This document shows positions 17,979 through 27,718 of a stretch of DNA of 64,000 bases, piece by piece (position 1 is the stretch's first letter; each line of letters opens with the position of its first letter). The DNA comes from Bacteroidota bacterium (GTDB taxonomy: Bacteria; Bacteroidota; Bacteroidia; B-17B0; Aurantibacillaceae). A program made the position numbers and the translations under genes. The notes below the pieces were generated by a model. That model ran no database searches. It was not told where the DNA came from and saw nothing but the letters and a program-made list of their open reading frames with translations. The stretch spans positions 62,001 through 126,000 of the forward strand of contig JAJNDK010000002.1 in NCBI GenBank assembly GCA_021156365.1, in the 5' to 3' direction.

Positions 17979-19949
17979 TTGCCGGGAAAAACCAGGAAAC
18001 TTGAACACTATATCCACCCAATGCTGGCAAAGGAAACGGATATCGTTTTCAGCGACAAAGACTGGATCTATGAGATCAAATGGGACGGTTACCGTGCCAT
18101 TGCGGAAGTGAATAAAACAAAGATCAGCCTGTACTCAAGGAACGGGAATACCTTTAATGATTCCTATCCGATAGTAGTGGAGGCATTAAAAAAACAAAAC
18201 ATCCGTGCAGTGCTCGACGGAGAGATTGTAGTGCTAACCGAGAATGGTGATCCGAGCTTTCAACTACTGCAGCATTATGACAGCGATCCGGAGCATCCGA
18301 TTCAATATTATGTCTTCGATGTATTGTCTATCAACGGCACAGATACCTGTGATCTTCCGCTTACCGAACGGAAAGCCCTGCTGAAAAAGCTCCTGAAGAA
18401 AAGCAACACTGTCAACTATTCGGATCACATTGAAGCAGAAGGAGAGGCATTCTTCGACGCAGCAAAAAAACGCAATCTCGAAGGTATTATGGCAAAGCTT
18501 GCTGATTCCTTATACCATCCAGGCACACGAACAAATGAATGGCTCAAGATCAAGCATCATCAATCGCAGGAGGCGATCATTGCCGGTTTTACCGAGCCGA
18601 CCGGATCAAGAAAATATTTCGGGGCTTTGGTATTAGGTATTAAAGAAAAAGGAATATTAAAATACGTGGGACATACAGGATCCGGTTTCACGCATGAAAG
18701 TCTCAGGGAAATGAGCGCACTGTTAAACCCGTTGATACAGACTCAATCGCCCTTTAAAGAATCCGTGAAAACAAACATGCCGGTAACCTGGGTAAAACCT
18801 GTTCTGGTGTGCGAGATAAAATACACAGAGCTCACAAGGGATGGACAGATGCGGCATCCGATCTTCCTTCGATTAAGAGATGACAAAAAAGCAAGTGAAG
18901 TAACCATGGAAAATACAAAAAAGATCAAAAAAGCACCTGGAACCGGCAAGACGAAGGCAAAAAACACTCAAGGTGCAGCCCTTAAGAAAAGCCCTGTCAA
19001 AAAAATAAAAGCAGGGATTCCAAAAAAAACGGCCAAAGAAGGTGGGAGCGAAATGGTCTTTGGAAGAACAAAAGTGCAGCTCACCAATCTCAATAAAATA
19101 TTCTGGCCGAAAGAGGGCCTTACCAAAGGCGATGTGATAAACTATTATCAAAGCATCAGCGACTACCTGATGCCTTACCTGAAAAACCGGCCACAGTCCC
19201 TTTTCCGTACTCCGAATGGAGTTGGTAAACCGGGCTTTTATCATAAAGATGCAGGAGAAGAAGCGCCCGAATGGGTGGAAAGCATTCCGCTGTTTTCCGA
19301 ATCGGCCAACAAGGACATTGATTATATTTTGTGCAACAACAAAGCCACACTGGCGTATCTGAACAACCTGGGTTGCATTGAGATCAATCCCTGGCATTCT
19401 ACGGTGAAAGCGCTCGACAAACCGGATTATCTCATTATTGACCTCGATCCTTCCGTAAAAAACACCTTCGAACAGGTGATCGAAACGGCGGGAGTGGTAA
19501 AAGAAGTGCTCGATAAAGCAGGTGCCGATTGCTACTGCAAAACTTCCGGAGCAACCGGTCTGCATATTTATATCCCTATGCAGAAAAAATACACGTATGA
19601 TGAAGTAAAAGACTTTGCACAACTGATCTGCATGTTCACAAATGAGCAGTTGCCCAAATTTACCAGCATGGAACGCAACCTGAAAAAACGGGGCATCAGC
19701 AAAATATACCTGGATCATTTACAGAACCGAAGGGGGCAGACCATTGCTTGCGCCTACAGCCTGAGACCGAAAGAAGGTGCTACCGTTTCGATGCCCCTGC
19801 TGTGGAAGGAAGTAAAATCAGGACTTAGCCCGCATGATTTCACCATTCACAACGCCCTTCAACGCATAAAAAAAACCGGCGATATTTTCACCGGTATTTT
19901 AGGAAAAGGCATCGATCTTATGAAATGCCTGAAGAATCTTGAAAAATAA
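17979..19949 (+). CDS. ligD: DNA ligase D, ligase and polymerase domains
   Basis: 656 residues. The ATP-dependent ligase domain comes first: adenylated Lys in YEIKWDGYRA, then DGEIVVL, EGIMAKLADS and WLKIKHH. A Lys/Ala/Gly linker (about 310-355) follows, then the archaeo-eukaryotic primase-type polymerase domain: LTNLNKIFWPKEGLTKGDVI, the DLDP metal motif and GATGLHIYIPM. With the preceding phosphoesterase this makes the order PE-LIG-POL. As a separate gene it has only a TTG start 5 bp after the upstream stop; the next ATG (18021) would cut into the conserved PMLA. Confidence 0.93.
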   Translation: MPGKTRKLEHYIHPMLAKETDIVFSDKDWIYEIKWDGYRAIAEVNKTKISLYSRNGNTFNDSYPIVVEALKKQNIRAVLDGEIVVLTENGDPSFQLLQHYDSDPEHPIQYYVFDVLSINGTDTCDLPLTERKALLKKLLKKSNTVNYSDHIEAEGEAFFDAAKKRNLEGIMAKLADSLYHPGTRTNEWLKIKHHQSQEAIIAGFTEPTGSRKYFGALVLGIKEKGILKYVGHTGSGFTHESLREMSALLNPLIQTQSPFKESVKTNMPVTWVKPVLVCEIKYTELTRDGQMRHPIFLRLRDDKKASEVTMENTKKIKKAPGTGKTKAKNTQGAALKKSPVKKIKAGIPKKTAKEGGSEMVFGRTKVQLTNLNKIFWPKEGLTKGDVINYYQSISDYLMPYLKNRPQSLFRTPNGVGKPGFYHKDAGEEAPEWVESIPLFSESANKDIDYILCNNKATLAYLNNLGCIEINPWHSTVKALDKPDYLIIDLDPSVKNTFEQVIETAGVVKEVLDKAGADCYCKTSGATGLHIYIPMQKKYTYDEVKDFAQLICMFTNEQLPKFTSMERNLKKRGISKIYLDHLQNRRGQTIACAYSLRPKEGATVSMPLLWKEVKSGLSPHDFTIHNALQRIKKTGDIFTGILGKGIDLMKCLKNLEK

Positions 19950-19980
19950 AACCGTCAGGGTTTTGAAAACTCTGAAGGTT
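19950..19980 (-). terminator. hairpin between ligD and cupin gene
   Basis: AACCGTCAGGGTTTT (19950-19964) pairs with AAAACTCTGAAGGTT (19966-19980) with two mismatches. On the minus strand it is followed by TTTTATTTTT, so it mainly ends the cupin gene. Confidence 0.55.
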
Positions 19981-20001
19981 TATAGTATATCTATAGTACA
20001 A

Positions 20002-20943
20002 TTAATGTCCGGTACGAAGCTGCGTGTTATAATACGATTTTTCTTCGCGTGATCTCTTCAGAGAGACAGCTCTTGGCAGTTTTCTTTCCATCGCTTTGTT
20101 CGCACGTACTTCAGCCATTTGCTCTTTTTTCGCCAGCCATTTAGCTCCCATCAGTTTATTCATCAGCTTATCGAAAGGCATGTAAAACGCAAGATATAAC
20201 AAACCGAGAAATTTCATTTTCAGACTCTGTGCAATTTTTCTATAGCTTACTGCAAAACCACCATCAAGGTAAGTGATGTAATGCCAGTACCCGCTTGGCA
20301 TGTAGAGTGAATCGCCCGGTTCGAGAATAAACTCATCGGCTTTTACGTATCTCAATCCCGGGTATTTTATGTAGTCCGGGTTATCGAGATCTACAAGTGA
20401 ATAGGTATTGAATGGCAGACGGTACAGAAAATCAGAGTATTCCGGTGATATCAATACCACTCTTTTTCTCCCGTAAAACTGCGTCAGTAATACATTGGAC
20501 ATGTCGATGTCCTGGTGAATACGTACTTTGGTATTCTCACATCCAAAAAACATATATCCGATCTTGCCCAGTATCCCTTTGAATAAGTATGGACACGGAA
20601 AATCATCTCTTAGTCCCGGTTTGCGTTTGAACATATTGAATAAGAACATCCGCAGGTTGGAGGATCCGCCGGTAGTGATCGTATCCACATACTCGCTGAA
20701 TTTCATTTCCATATCCGGTTTTGTGTAAGCTGAGGCGCTGCTGCCGGTCTTATTATTGTCGAAGATGCCAACGCTTACATCACCGCAGTATTCTTTTAAA
20801 AAATCGATTGTCCATTTATCTCCCGCAGGGTAGTGTTTTCCCAAACCTTTTATCAAAACAGGTCTTTGCGGTTTCAAGTACCGTTCATTAAAATCACGAG
20901 CGCTGATAGGATCGATGATTTCTACGTTTTTATTTAGTTTCAT
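20002..20943 (-). CDS. cupin-like/JmjC-type protein
   Basis: 313 residues from the ATG at 20943 (an in-frame TTG lies two codons earlier). The fold is that of Cupin_8/JmjC-like Fe(II)/2-oxoglutarate oxygenases: RPVLIKGLGKHYPA near the start, an HxD pair in RIHQDIDMSN, then LEPGDSLYMPSGYWHY with the distal His. The substrate is unknown. The C-terminal third is basic and helical. TGGCAG with TTTTTTATA lies 44 nt upstream, similar to other genes nearby. Confidence 0.8.
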   Translation of the reverse strand: MKLNKNVEIIDPISARDFNERYLKPQRPVLIKGLGKHYPAGDKWTIDFLKEYCGDVSVGIFDNNKTGSSASAYTKPDMEMKFSEYVDTITTGGSSNLRMFLFNMFKRKPGLRDDFPCPYLFKGILGKIGYMFFGCENTKVRIHQDIDMSNVLLTQFYGRKRVVLISPEYSDFLYRLPFNTYSLVDLDNPDYIKYPGLRYVKADEFILEPGDSLYMPSGYWHYITYLDGGFAVSYRKIAQSLKMKFLGLLYLAFYMPFDKLMNKLMGAKWLAKKEQMAEVRANKAMERKLPRAVSLKRSREEKSYYNTQLRTGH

Positions 20944-21057
20944 AAACAAAGGTTTTTATTCCGTTCCTTCTATAAAAAATCCTGCCAAATTTCCACCTCC
21001 CGGTTTTCATTCTGATACAAGGCGGTTATAGACCCTTTTGAAGTGTGATGCGGGATG

Positions 21058-21094
21058 CCTAAAAAAACAAAATGTGGAAGTGATTCCACATTTT
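21058..21094 (-). terminator. terminator of lipoprotein gene
   Basis: AAAATGTGGAA and TTCCACATTTT form a perfect 11-bp stem around GTGA. On the minus strand it is followed by TGTTTTTTT, after the stop at 21119. Confidence 0.85.
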
Positions 21095-21118
21095 GTCCTG
21101 TTTCTATTGAAATTATTC

Positions 21119-21559
21119 CTATTTTTTATTGTCTTGACCAAAGGATTTCAAGCCGGCTCCTAATTCGTCCATATCATGTTTGAATTCTGCTTTGAATGAT
21201 TCCCAATTGTCCTGTCTTTTTTCTTTCTCGTACTGGTTCATTTTAGTACGAAGAGCAGTATTTCTTGTTTCCAGCTCATCTATACGTGTCCTGTACTTAT
21301 TGCTCCAGCTTTGATCGGCTTTTTCCATTGCACGGTAATTCGCGATCTCATTTTCGTTGTACTGGATCTGTTGTTCGTTCTCCAGTCTGAACTTTTCCCA
21401 CTCTTCCGCAAATTTAGTCTCAGCTTCATTCAGGTCTTCCCGGGCATCCGCTACATTCTCAGCAGCATTTTCTACTTTTTCTGCAGAGTTGTTGCAGGCC
21501 GTAAATACAGTTCCTGCCATCAGGCCGGTAACTGCAAGGATTAAAAACTTTTTTTTCAT
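21119..21559 (-). CDS. small lipoprotein, coiled coil
   Basis: 146 residues. A lipoprotein signal with lipobox ending VFTAC (Cys near 21) is followed by an Ala/Asn/Glu-rich helical stretch (NAAENVADAREDLNEAETKF) and a long charged coiled coil. Probably anchored in the membrane facing the periplasm. It lies 20 bp downstream of the DUF2383 gene on the same strand and is likely co-transcribed as part of an envelope-stress set. The exact function is unknown. Confidence 0.75.
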   Translation of the reverse strand: MKKKFLILAVTGLMAGTVFTACNNSAEKVENAAENVADAREDLNEAETKFAEEWEKFRLENEQQIQYNENEIANYRAMEKADQSWSNKYRTRIDELETRNTALRTKMNQYEKEKRQDNWESFKAEFKHDMDELGAGLKSFGQDNKK

Positions 21560-21579
21560 CTTTAGTTTTGATTTTTTAG

Positions 21580-22056
21580 TTATAGATTTTTTTGAATGTC
21601 GCGAATGGTTTTTATACGATCATGATCCTGCTGCAATTCGTTCTTTTGCGTCTGGATCATTTTGCGCTGGCTTTCCGTAAGCACGCGATCTTCGTCTTCC
21701 AACACTTTTTCATAGGTTTCCAACGCTGCATCTTCACCAAACTCGCAGGAGTTCAGGATCAGTTTTCTGTCTTTACCGGTAAGTGCCGCTTTTATGTCCA
21801 TCCATGCACGGAAAAGCTTCCCTGAATTTTTTGTGCCTTCTGTTGCTTCTCCTCCAAGAGTGCTGATCTCGCGGCTCAGGTCTCCTTTAAAAGCCCTGCT
21901 GTGAGCTGCCATATTGGTAAAAAGGCCGATCAGATCTGCGTCCTCTGTTTCAGAGATCGCTCTCTCATACCCCTGCATGCGGTCGTTATTGATCTCAACG
22001 AGCTCATTCAGGCGGGCAATAATTTTTTCATTTTTCTCTTTTATTGTGGTTTCCAT
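21580..22056 (-). CDS. DUF2383/PA2169-like four-helix bundle protein
   Basis: 158 residues, all-helical and ferritin-like. Phrases such as LNELVEINNDRMQGYERAIS, HSRAFKGDLSREISTLGGE and GEDAALETYEKVLED match the DUF2383/PA2169 family, found in stress-induced gene sets. TGGCAT lies 45 nt before the start. Confidence 0.85.
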   Translation of the reverse strand: METTIKEKNEKIIARLNELVEINNDRMQGYERAISETEDADLIGLFTNMAAHSRAFKGDLSREISTLGGEATEGTKNSGKLFRAWMDIKAALTGKDRKLILNSCEFGEDAALETYEKVLEDEDRVLTESQRKMIQTQKNELQQDHDRIKTIRDIQKNL

Positions 22057-22385
22057 AATAGTATGTTTTTAGTTGTATTGATCACTATTAAATGCATGCC
22101 AGCAGGAACAGGCCTATAGAGATAAAACAAAGCAGAAATACGCCTCAGTTTGGGAAATTAAACGAACAGGAGTTTTGTTTTCATTAAATTCCCCAAAATC
22201 GCTGTTTTTTATTGATTGTATTTCCTCAAATTGGGTAAATTATTACTCAGTTGAAATTTATCTTGTTTTTCATAAGGGTTCAAATCTATGATTTCCAATA
22301 CATTGAATGGATCCCAAAAATGGCACAATCTTGCTTATAGATAGAGCATTAAATAAATTAAATTAAACCTTAAAAACTAATAATC
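22057..22385. promoter_or_regulatory. divergent promoter region with TGGCA half-sites
   Basis: This 329-bp AT-rich gap separates the divergent DUF2383 and YtxH genes. It holds minus-strand TGGCAT (22096-22101) and plus-strand TGGCACAATCTTGC (22321-22334), the latter one base shorter than standard -24/-12 spacing. No gene or stable hairpin is seen. Confidence 0.35.
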
Positions 22386-22622
22386 ATGGAAAATTCTGGA
22401 AAATTGATCGGGGCACTGGTACTGGGTGCAATCACAGGTGCAGCCCTTGGAATCTTATTCGCGCCGGACAAAGGAAGCGAAACACGCAAAAAATTATTTA
22501 AAGGCGCACAAGACCTGGCTGAAGACGTTAAAGACAAAGTAGAAGACTTTGCTAAAACAGCAAAAAGCAAAATGGACGGACAATATCGTGCTGCCGAAAA
22601 AGCAAAAACTGATTTAGCTTAA
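22386..22622 (+). CDS. YtxH domain protein
   Basis: 78 residues. One glycine-rich membrane segment (LIGALVLGAITGAALGILFAP) followed by DKGSETRKKLFKGAQDLAED and a charged helical tail: the YtxH pattern. These small membrane proteins appear in general stress gene sets. First of three genes encoding small membrane-associated proteins. Confidence 0.9.
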   Translation: MENSGKLIGALVLGAITGAALGILFAPDKGSETRKKLFKGAQDLAEDVKDKVEDFAKTAKSKMDGQYRAAEKAKTDLA

Positions 22623-22650
22623 AAATTTCTAAAAACTAATCCGAGGATTT

Positions 22651-23004
22651 ATGCAAGAGCAATCGAAACTGGAAGAAACAGTTGATAGTATAAAAGACTA
22701 TCTGAACACACGCTATGAGCTGGCGGTACTGAAGGGCTCAGATAAAGTGGCCCATGCAGGATCCAACTTCATTTCCTATTTGCCTATTATATTATTCACT
22801 CTGCTCACAGCTTTTATGCTCAGCTTTGCACTTGCATTTTACCTGAATACGGTTTTTCAAAACCAATATTGCGGATTTCTTATTGTTGGAGGAGGATATT
22901 TTGTCATTGGCCTGATTCTCATTCTTGTGAGAAAAAAACTACTGGCAAAACCTCTTCGCAATAAGATCATTAAAGAACTCTTCAAAAATCATCCTATAAA
23001 CTGA
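22651..23004 (+). CDS. holin-like/superfamily III membrane protein
   Basis: 117 residues with two membrane segments (about 45-68 and 75-97) between charged helical ends. It resembles the proteins annotated as phage holin family that accompany YtxH in Bacteroidota; nothing here suggests a real phage holin. It is 28 bp after ytxH and 5 bp before the next gene, so operon membership is likely. Confidence 0.75.
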   Translation: MQEQSKLEETVDSIKDYLNTRYELAVLKGSDKVAHAGSNFISYLPIILFTLLTAFMLSFALAFYLNTVFQNQYCGFLIVGGGYFVIGLILILVRKKLLAKPLRNKIIKELFKNHPIN

Positions 23005-23009
23005 CGTAC

Positions 23010-23417
23010 ATGAGCCAGCCAACATTTATTACGAATGATACGGAATTGCATCAGCGTATTATGAAGCTTAATTACCTGAAAGAAGAACAGGAGCTGATCA
23101 TCAAAAGAAATGTAAGAGAGATCGGTTATTCTTTACATCCGTCGGTTATGCTGAAAAATTTTATCAGCAAATTCACAGATGACTCTGAAACGAATACCAG
23201 TCTCAAATCACTTGGATTGAACATCGGGAAGGACTTCCTGCTTTCAAAACTATTTGGTAAAGGCCAATCGTTTAAAGGTTTTCTCATGTCTCTTGTTCTA
23301 AGAAAGGTGTCGGATTATGTTGTAAACAAACATCCGGAACTGATAACCAACGGCATACAAAAAATACAGAGCTTTGTGAGCAAGCATCTTACACATTCTG
23401 AGCACACCAATGAGTAG
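23010..23417 (+). CDS. hypothetical protein of YtxH operon
   Basis: 135 residues, mostly helical and basic, with a moderately hydrophobic central segment (LGLNIGKDFLLSKLFGKG) and a Lys/His-rich end. I do not recognise a named family. The tight spacing after the YtxH and holin-like genes suggests a shared role at the membrane. Confidence 0.7.
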   Translation: MSQPTFITNDTELHQRIMKLNYLKEEQELIIKRNVREIGYSLHPSVMLKNFISKFTDDSETNTSLKSLGLNIGKDFLLSKLFGKGQSFKGFLMSLVLRKVSDYVVNKHPELITNGIQKIQSFVSKHLTHSEHTNE

Positions 23418-23492
23418 AAAGAACCATGTGTCGAATTTTATCACTAAATTTAATAGCGCTTTTACCGAAATTCCATTTTTTATTTCGATCAA

Positions 23493-23864
23493 ATGAATAA
23501 AAAAATTTTGATTATTGATGATGAAGCTGATATCAGGTTTCTTTTAAAAAGAGCTCTGAGTTCTCACAATTATACTGTTTCCGAAGCGGAAAATCTTAAA
23601 AAGGGCCTGGATGTATTCAATCAGACAAAACCGGACATTGTTGTTTTAGATGTGAACCTTCCGGATGGAAGCGGTACCTACTATGCGCGGAAATTCAAAA
23701 ACGAAAATAATATTGTAATATTCATCAGTGCGGACCATGATAAATTAGCGGACAGCTTCAGAGAAGCGGGAGCCGATGGTTTTCTCAAAAAACCGTTTAT
23801 TATCGACCAGCTGTTAGAAGTGATCACAAGGCTACACACCAATACCACATCAACCCTCAATTAA
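23493..23864 (+). CDS. single-domain response regulator
   Basis: 123 residues forming one receiver domain: acidic pair in IIDDEADIR, phospho-acceptor Asp in VVLDVNLPDGSG and Lys in KKPFIIDQ. It has no output domain. It is 7 bp before the sigma-54 activator gene, so phosphate transfer between the two is plausible. Confidence 0.92.
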   Translation: MNKKILIIDDEADIRFLLKRALSSHNYTVSEAENLKKGLDVFNQTKPDIVVLDVNLPDGSGTYYARKFKNENNIVIFISADHDKLADSFREAGADGFLKKPFIIDQLLEVITRLHTNTTSTLN

Positions 23865-23871
23865 AAAAGTT

Positions 23872-25296
23872 ATGGCTAAAATTCTGATTATTGACGACGA
23901 CACTGATATTTGCCAGTTACTCGACAGATTTCTTAAAAGAAAGGGACATGATACATTTTATGTTTCCAGTGGTAAAAATGCCCTGACGTATCTGAAAGAA
24001 AACGAAGTAGATATTGCTTTCTGTGATTTCCGCCTGCCTGACACTGATGGGAAAGAGCTGCTGCTAAATATAAAAGAGCTGAATCCTAAAACGCAGGTGA
24101 TCATCATCACCGGCTATTCGGATATTAAGATCGCCGTGGATGTAATAAAAAACGGAGCATTTGATTTCATTACCAAACCTCTTTTACCGGAAGAGATCCT
24201 GATGCTGGTAGACAAAGCCCTGCTGCAGAAAAACGAAAAAGTGAAACAGGCAGATGCCGACAACGACCAGGATGGAAAAATAGAGGCCATCCCGCACAAA
24301 AAGATCTCTGTAAACAATCATAAAAACCTGGTAATAGGTAAAAGCAAAGAAGCAGAAAAACTTCACACGCAGATCAAACTGGTGGCTCCTACCAATTATT
24401 CCGTGATCATATACGGAGAAAGCGGAACCGGGAAAGAATCTGTTGCCTACAGCATTCATTGCCAGAGTACCCGCAAAGATAAACCATTCATTGCAGTAGA
24501 CTGTGGTTCCCTTACCAAAGAATTAGCCGGAAGTGAATTATTCGGACATGAGAAAGGATCTTTTACCGGGGCGATGAATACCAAAGTGGGTCAGTTTGAG
24601 CTTGCCAACGGAGGAACTATTTTTCTCGATGAGATCGGTAATCTTACGTACGACATTCAGGTATCTTTGCTACGTGTGATCCAGGAACGGAAGATCCGCA
24701 GGATCGGTTCGCAAAAAGAAACAAATATTGATGTACGGATCATCGTTGCATCGAATGAAAAACTAAACGAAGTAACGGCCAAAGGCAAATTCAGGGAGGA
24801 TCTCTATCATCGCTTCAATGAGTTTTCCATCGACCTTCCGCCCCTGCGCGAACGAAATAAAGATATCATGCTCTTTGCAGAGTTCTTTTTGAAGAACGCC
24901 AATGCGGAATTAGCAAAAAATATTGAAGGTTTTGTTCCGGAAGTAGAGAAAATATTCCTGGATTATAACTGGCCCGGCAATTTGCGGGAGATGAACAACG
25001 TTATCAAAAGAGCAGCCCTATTGACCAGCAAAGAAATGATCACGCTTGAAACCTTACCACAGGAGATCATTTTCCAGTCGAAGTTCACATTGATGGAAGA
25101 CAATAAAGAAAATTCAATGTCAACCAAAGACATTCCGGATCTGAAATCGGCCGCTTTACATGCCGAGTATGAAAAGATCCTGGAAGTATTGCGCAAGGTC
25201 AACTTCAATAAATCAAAAGCAGCTTTAATTTTGAATATCGACAGGAAAACCCTGTATAATAAAATGAAGACGTTCAACCTGCTTGTGAATAGTTGA
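23872..25296 (+). CDS. sigma-54-dependent response regulator (NtrC family)
   Basis: 474 residues. The receiver domain (1-120) has Asp in FCDFRLPDTDG. The AAA+ domain (about 155-390) has Walker A GESGTGKE, the sigma-54 contact loop GSFTGA (usual GAFTGA with Ser) and arginine-finger region FREDLYHR. A Fis-type HTH ends the protein (AALILNIDRKTLYNKM). It opens sigma-54 promoters after phosphorylation. This is consistent with the sigma-54-type promoters seen elsewhere in the window. Its stop abuts that of the kinase on the other strand. Confidence 0.95.
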   Translation: MAKILIIDDDTDICQLLDRFLKRKGHDTFYVSSGKNALTYLKENEVDIAFCDFRLPDTDGKELLLNIKELNPKTQVIIITGYSDIKIAVDVIKNGAFDFITKPLLPEEILMLVDKALLQKNEKVKQADADNDQDGKIEAIPHKKISVNNHKNLVIGKSKEAEKLHTQIKLVAPTNYSVIIYGESGTGKESVAYSIHCQSTRKDKPFIAVDCGSLTKELAGSELFGHEKGSFTGAMNTKVGQFELANGGTIFLDEIGNLTYDIQVSLLRVIQERKIRRIGSQKETNIDVRIIVASNEKLNEVTAKGKFREDLYHRFNEFSIDLPPLRERNKDIMLFAEFFLKNANAELAKNIEGFVPEVEKIFLDYNWPGNLREMNNVIKRAALLTSKEMITLETLPQEIIFQSKFTLMEDNKENSMSTKDIPDLKSAALHAEYEKILEVLRKVNFNKSKAALILNIDRKTLYNKMKTFNLLVNS

Positions 25297-27348
25297 TCAG
25301 GAAGGGAAATAAATCTCAAAAACAGCCCCTTCGTCCTGTACACCGCGTGCGCTTATATGACCGCGATGGTTTTCCACTATCTTTTTACATATAGATAAGC
25401 CTATGCCTGTGCCGCTGTATTCGCTTTTTCCGTGTAGCCGCTGAAAGATCTCGAATATTTTTTCCGAATACCTCTGATCGAAGCCGATACCGTTATCGGC
25501 AATACTGATCCTGTAATATTTTCTGTTATTTTCCTTCAAACTGAACCAGGGGAGCTGCTTTGCATCTACCTGTTCGGAATGTATCCTCACTTCTGTCTTT
25601 TTATCGGGCCTGCTGTATTTGATGGAATTACCGATAATGTTCTCCATCAGCTGCTGGATCTGGAAAGGAATAGCATGGATCACCGGCAGCCGGTCATAAC
25701 TTATCGCAACACGTCCTTCGATTATCGATTCCCTGTAAAAAGAGTTTATTTCGGAGAATACCTGGTTAAGATCAACAGCCATCTGAACATTTTCATATAC
25801 CTGCGTACGCGAGAATGAAAGCAGGTCATCGATCAGCTTTTGCATACGGCCGGCACTGGTGATGATCCTGTTGAAACAATCTTTTCCTTCCTCCGAAAGA
25901 TCCGGTTCCTTTTCGAGGATAAGATTACTGAACGTTCTTATTTTACGGATGGGTTCCTGCAGATCGTGGCTGGCGACATAACTGAAAGAGGTTAGCTCTT
26001 TGTTCGTCCGCTCAAGCGCTATGTTTTTCTGCTCAAGCGACAGGTTCAGTTCTTCCAGGGCTGCTTCTCTTTCCCTGAGCTCTTTGGCGAGTGACACCTC
26101 CTTCGTAATATCCTGACCGGTACCAACAACTTTGTATGGTTTGTTTTCCTCATCTGTATGCACTTCGGCGATCCTACGGATAAAACGTGTATCGCCTTCC
26201 TGCCTGCGTATAATCCTGAAATCAAGCTCATGCCCTTCTCTGTTCTTAATAGAGTCGTCCAGCTTTTTCAGCACTATTTCTTTGTCTTCAGGATGTACGA
26301 TAGTGAGCAATAATTCAAAAGTGACTTCCTCGCCTGCTTCTATGCCGTATATCCTTCGCAGTTCCTCCGAGAATTCTATCTTTCCAGTTGCGAGATCCAC
26401 GGTCCAGTTGCCGATATGTGTAAGTTTCTGGGCCTGCTTGTATAATTCCTCATTTCGTTCAAGCCGTTTCAGGATAAAATAACGGTCTGTGATATCCATC
26501 ACGGTCCCTTTCATATTTACCGGCTTACTATCTTCAAATGTCACCACTCCTTTTGACCACAATACTTTTTCTTTGCCATTGCGGTTATAGCGATATTCAC
26601 ATTGATACTCTTTTCCCTCGTGTATAGCTTCATGTAGAGTCTTCCGGAGCTTTTCCCGGTCGGCGGGATGAACAAATTCCATAAATTCCGGAAGGGTGGA
26701 TGTCTTTTCCATTTCAAAGATCCTGTATACCTGTGGTGTATATTTTGATTTTCCTCCACCCGTCAGATCCCATTCAAAACTTCCGAGTCCCGCTATTTCC
26801 TGTGCACTCAATAGTTCACTTTCATGCGCCCTGAGTGTTTTGTTTATTTCATCAATTTGCTCATGGTGGATGCGGATGTAAGCGTGAAAAGCTTTTGAAT
26901 TGGCAAGCAGGGAGTAATCGTCGATCTCCTTTACCAGGTTCATTGCTTTCTCCACATCCATAGTAAACGCAGGGATAAATTTGGAAAGCCCGCTTTTGCG
27001 GACATAAGTCGCCAGGATAATATCTTCCACTACTAATTGATCGCGTGTGATCTCCGGTAATTGATTGGTTTCCCAGGTCTTTATGGATTTATCGATAAAC
27101 TGTGAAAGCCTGTTTTCTATGGCAGCCGTGAGAAAATCCGTATAAGAAGGTAGAGACAGATCTATGAGCTGCTCCTTTGTATAGATGCTCAGATCATATT
27201 TTTTCAAAATGGGGAGGTCGACATCGAACATTAGATCCAATTGCACTTTACTGAATTCCCTCACTTTATTCTTCAACAGGAATTCTGCAAAAGCAGGCAG
27301 GTGCTCAAATTGAAGTTCCCCGGCAGTCAGCTCTTCTTTATTTGACAT
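25297..27348 (-). CDS. PAS-PAS sensor histidine kinase
   Basis: 683 residues without membrane segments. An N-terminal helical part of about 190 residues resembles an RsbR-N/globin-like sensor. Two PAS domains with PAC motifs follow, then HisKA with FSYVASHDLQEPIRKI and HATPase with NIIGNSIKYS, DNGIGFD and GTGIGLS. It is convergent with, and ends directly against, the NtrC-type regulator, making it a good candidate partner kinase. Confidence 0.9.
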   Translation of the reverse strand: MSNKEELTAGELQFEHLPAFAEFLLKNKVREFSKVQLDLMFDVDLPILKKYDLSIYTKEQLIDLSLPSYTDFLTAAIENRLSQFIDKSIKTWETNQLPEITRDQLVVEDIILATYVRKSGLSKFIPAFTMDVEKAMNLVKEIDDYSLLANSKAFHAYIRIHHEQIDEINKTLRAHESELLSAQEIAGLGSFEWDLTGGGKSKYTPQVYRIFEMEKTSTLPEFMEFVHPADREKLRKTLHEAIHEGKEYQCEYRYNRNGKEKVLWSKGVVTFEDSKPVNMKGTVMDITDRYFILKRLERNEELYKQAQKLTHIGNWTVDLATGKIEFSEELRRIYGIEAGEEVTFELLLTIVHPEDKEIVLKKLDDSIKNREGHELDFRIIRRQEGDTRFIRRIAEVHTDEENKPYKVVGTGQDITKEVSLAKELREREAALEELNLSLEQKNIALERTNKELTSFSYVASHDLQEPIRKIRTFSNLILEKEPDLSEEGKDCFNRIITSAGRMQKLIDDLLSFSRTQVYENVQMAVDLNQVFSEINSFYRESIIEGRVAISYDRLPVIHAIPFQIQQLMENIIGNSIKYSRPDKKTEVRIHSEQVDAKQLPWFSLKENNRKYYRISIADNGIGFDQRYSEKIFEIFQRLHGKSEYSGTGIGLSICKKIVENHRGHISARGVQDEGAVFEIYFPS

Positions 27349-27525
27349 GGATTTGATTTGCTGTGACTAATGTACTAATAATACACATATTATCTGTCTT
27401 CTGCCCGAGGAAGTATTTCCCCAGGAAGGGCGAAAAGCAGGCTCTCCGTACATACTTCCACCGGTAACAGACTGGCATATGATTCTCACATGCAGGATAA
27501 TATTAACAATTTAAAATTTACAATT

Positions 27526-27696
27526 ATGTTACGTTGGTCAGTTATATTTTTAGTGATCGCTTTAGTAGCGGCACTATTCGGATTTACAGGTATAGCTGCA
27601 GGTGCAGCCAGTATCGCAAAAATCCTATTTTTCGTTTTCCTTGTATTGTTTATCCTTGCCTTGATCGGTGGGGCTTTTCTCGTAGGAAAAAAATAG
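27526..27696 (+). CDS. DUF1328 small membrane protein
   Basis: 56 residues: [20 protein letters not shown], then [15 protein letters not shown] and a second membrane segment. This is the DUF1328 pattern. An in-frame ATG at 27490 would add 12 residues, but the family starts with MLRW, so 27526 is preferred. TGGCAT lies 53 nt upstream. Stress-linked in several phyla; function unknown. Confidence 0.88.
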   Translation: MLRWSVIFLVIALVAALFGFTGIAAGAASIAKILFFVFLVLFILALIGGAFLVGKK

Positions 27697-27718
27697 ATTT
27701 TTTTACCCTTTTATATTT

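Noticed and set aside
22321-22336. Full sigma-54 promoter before ytxH
   Set aside because: TGGCACAATCTTGC is one base short of the strict spacing; recorded only as a half-site.
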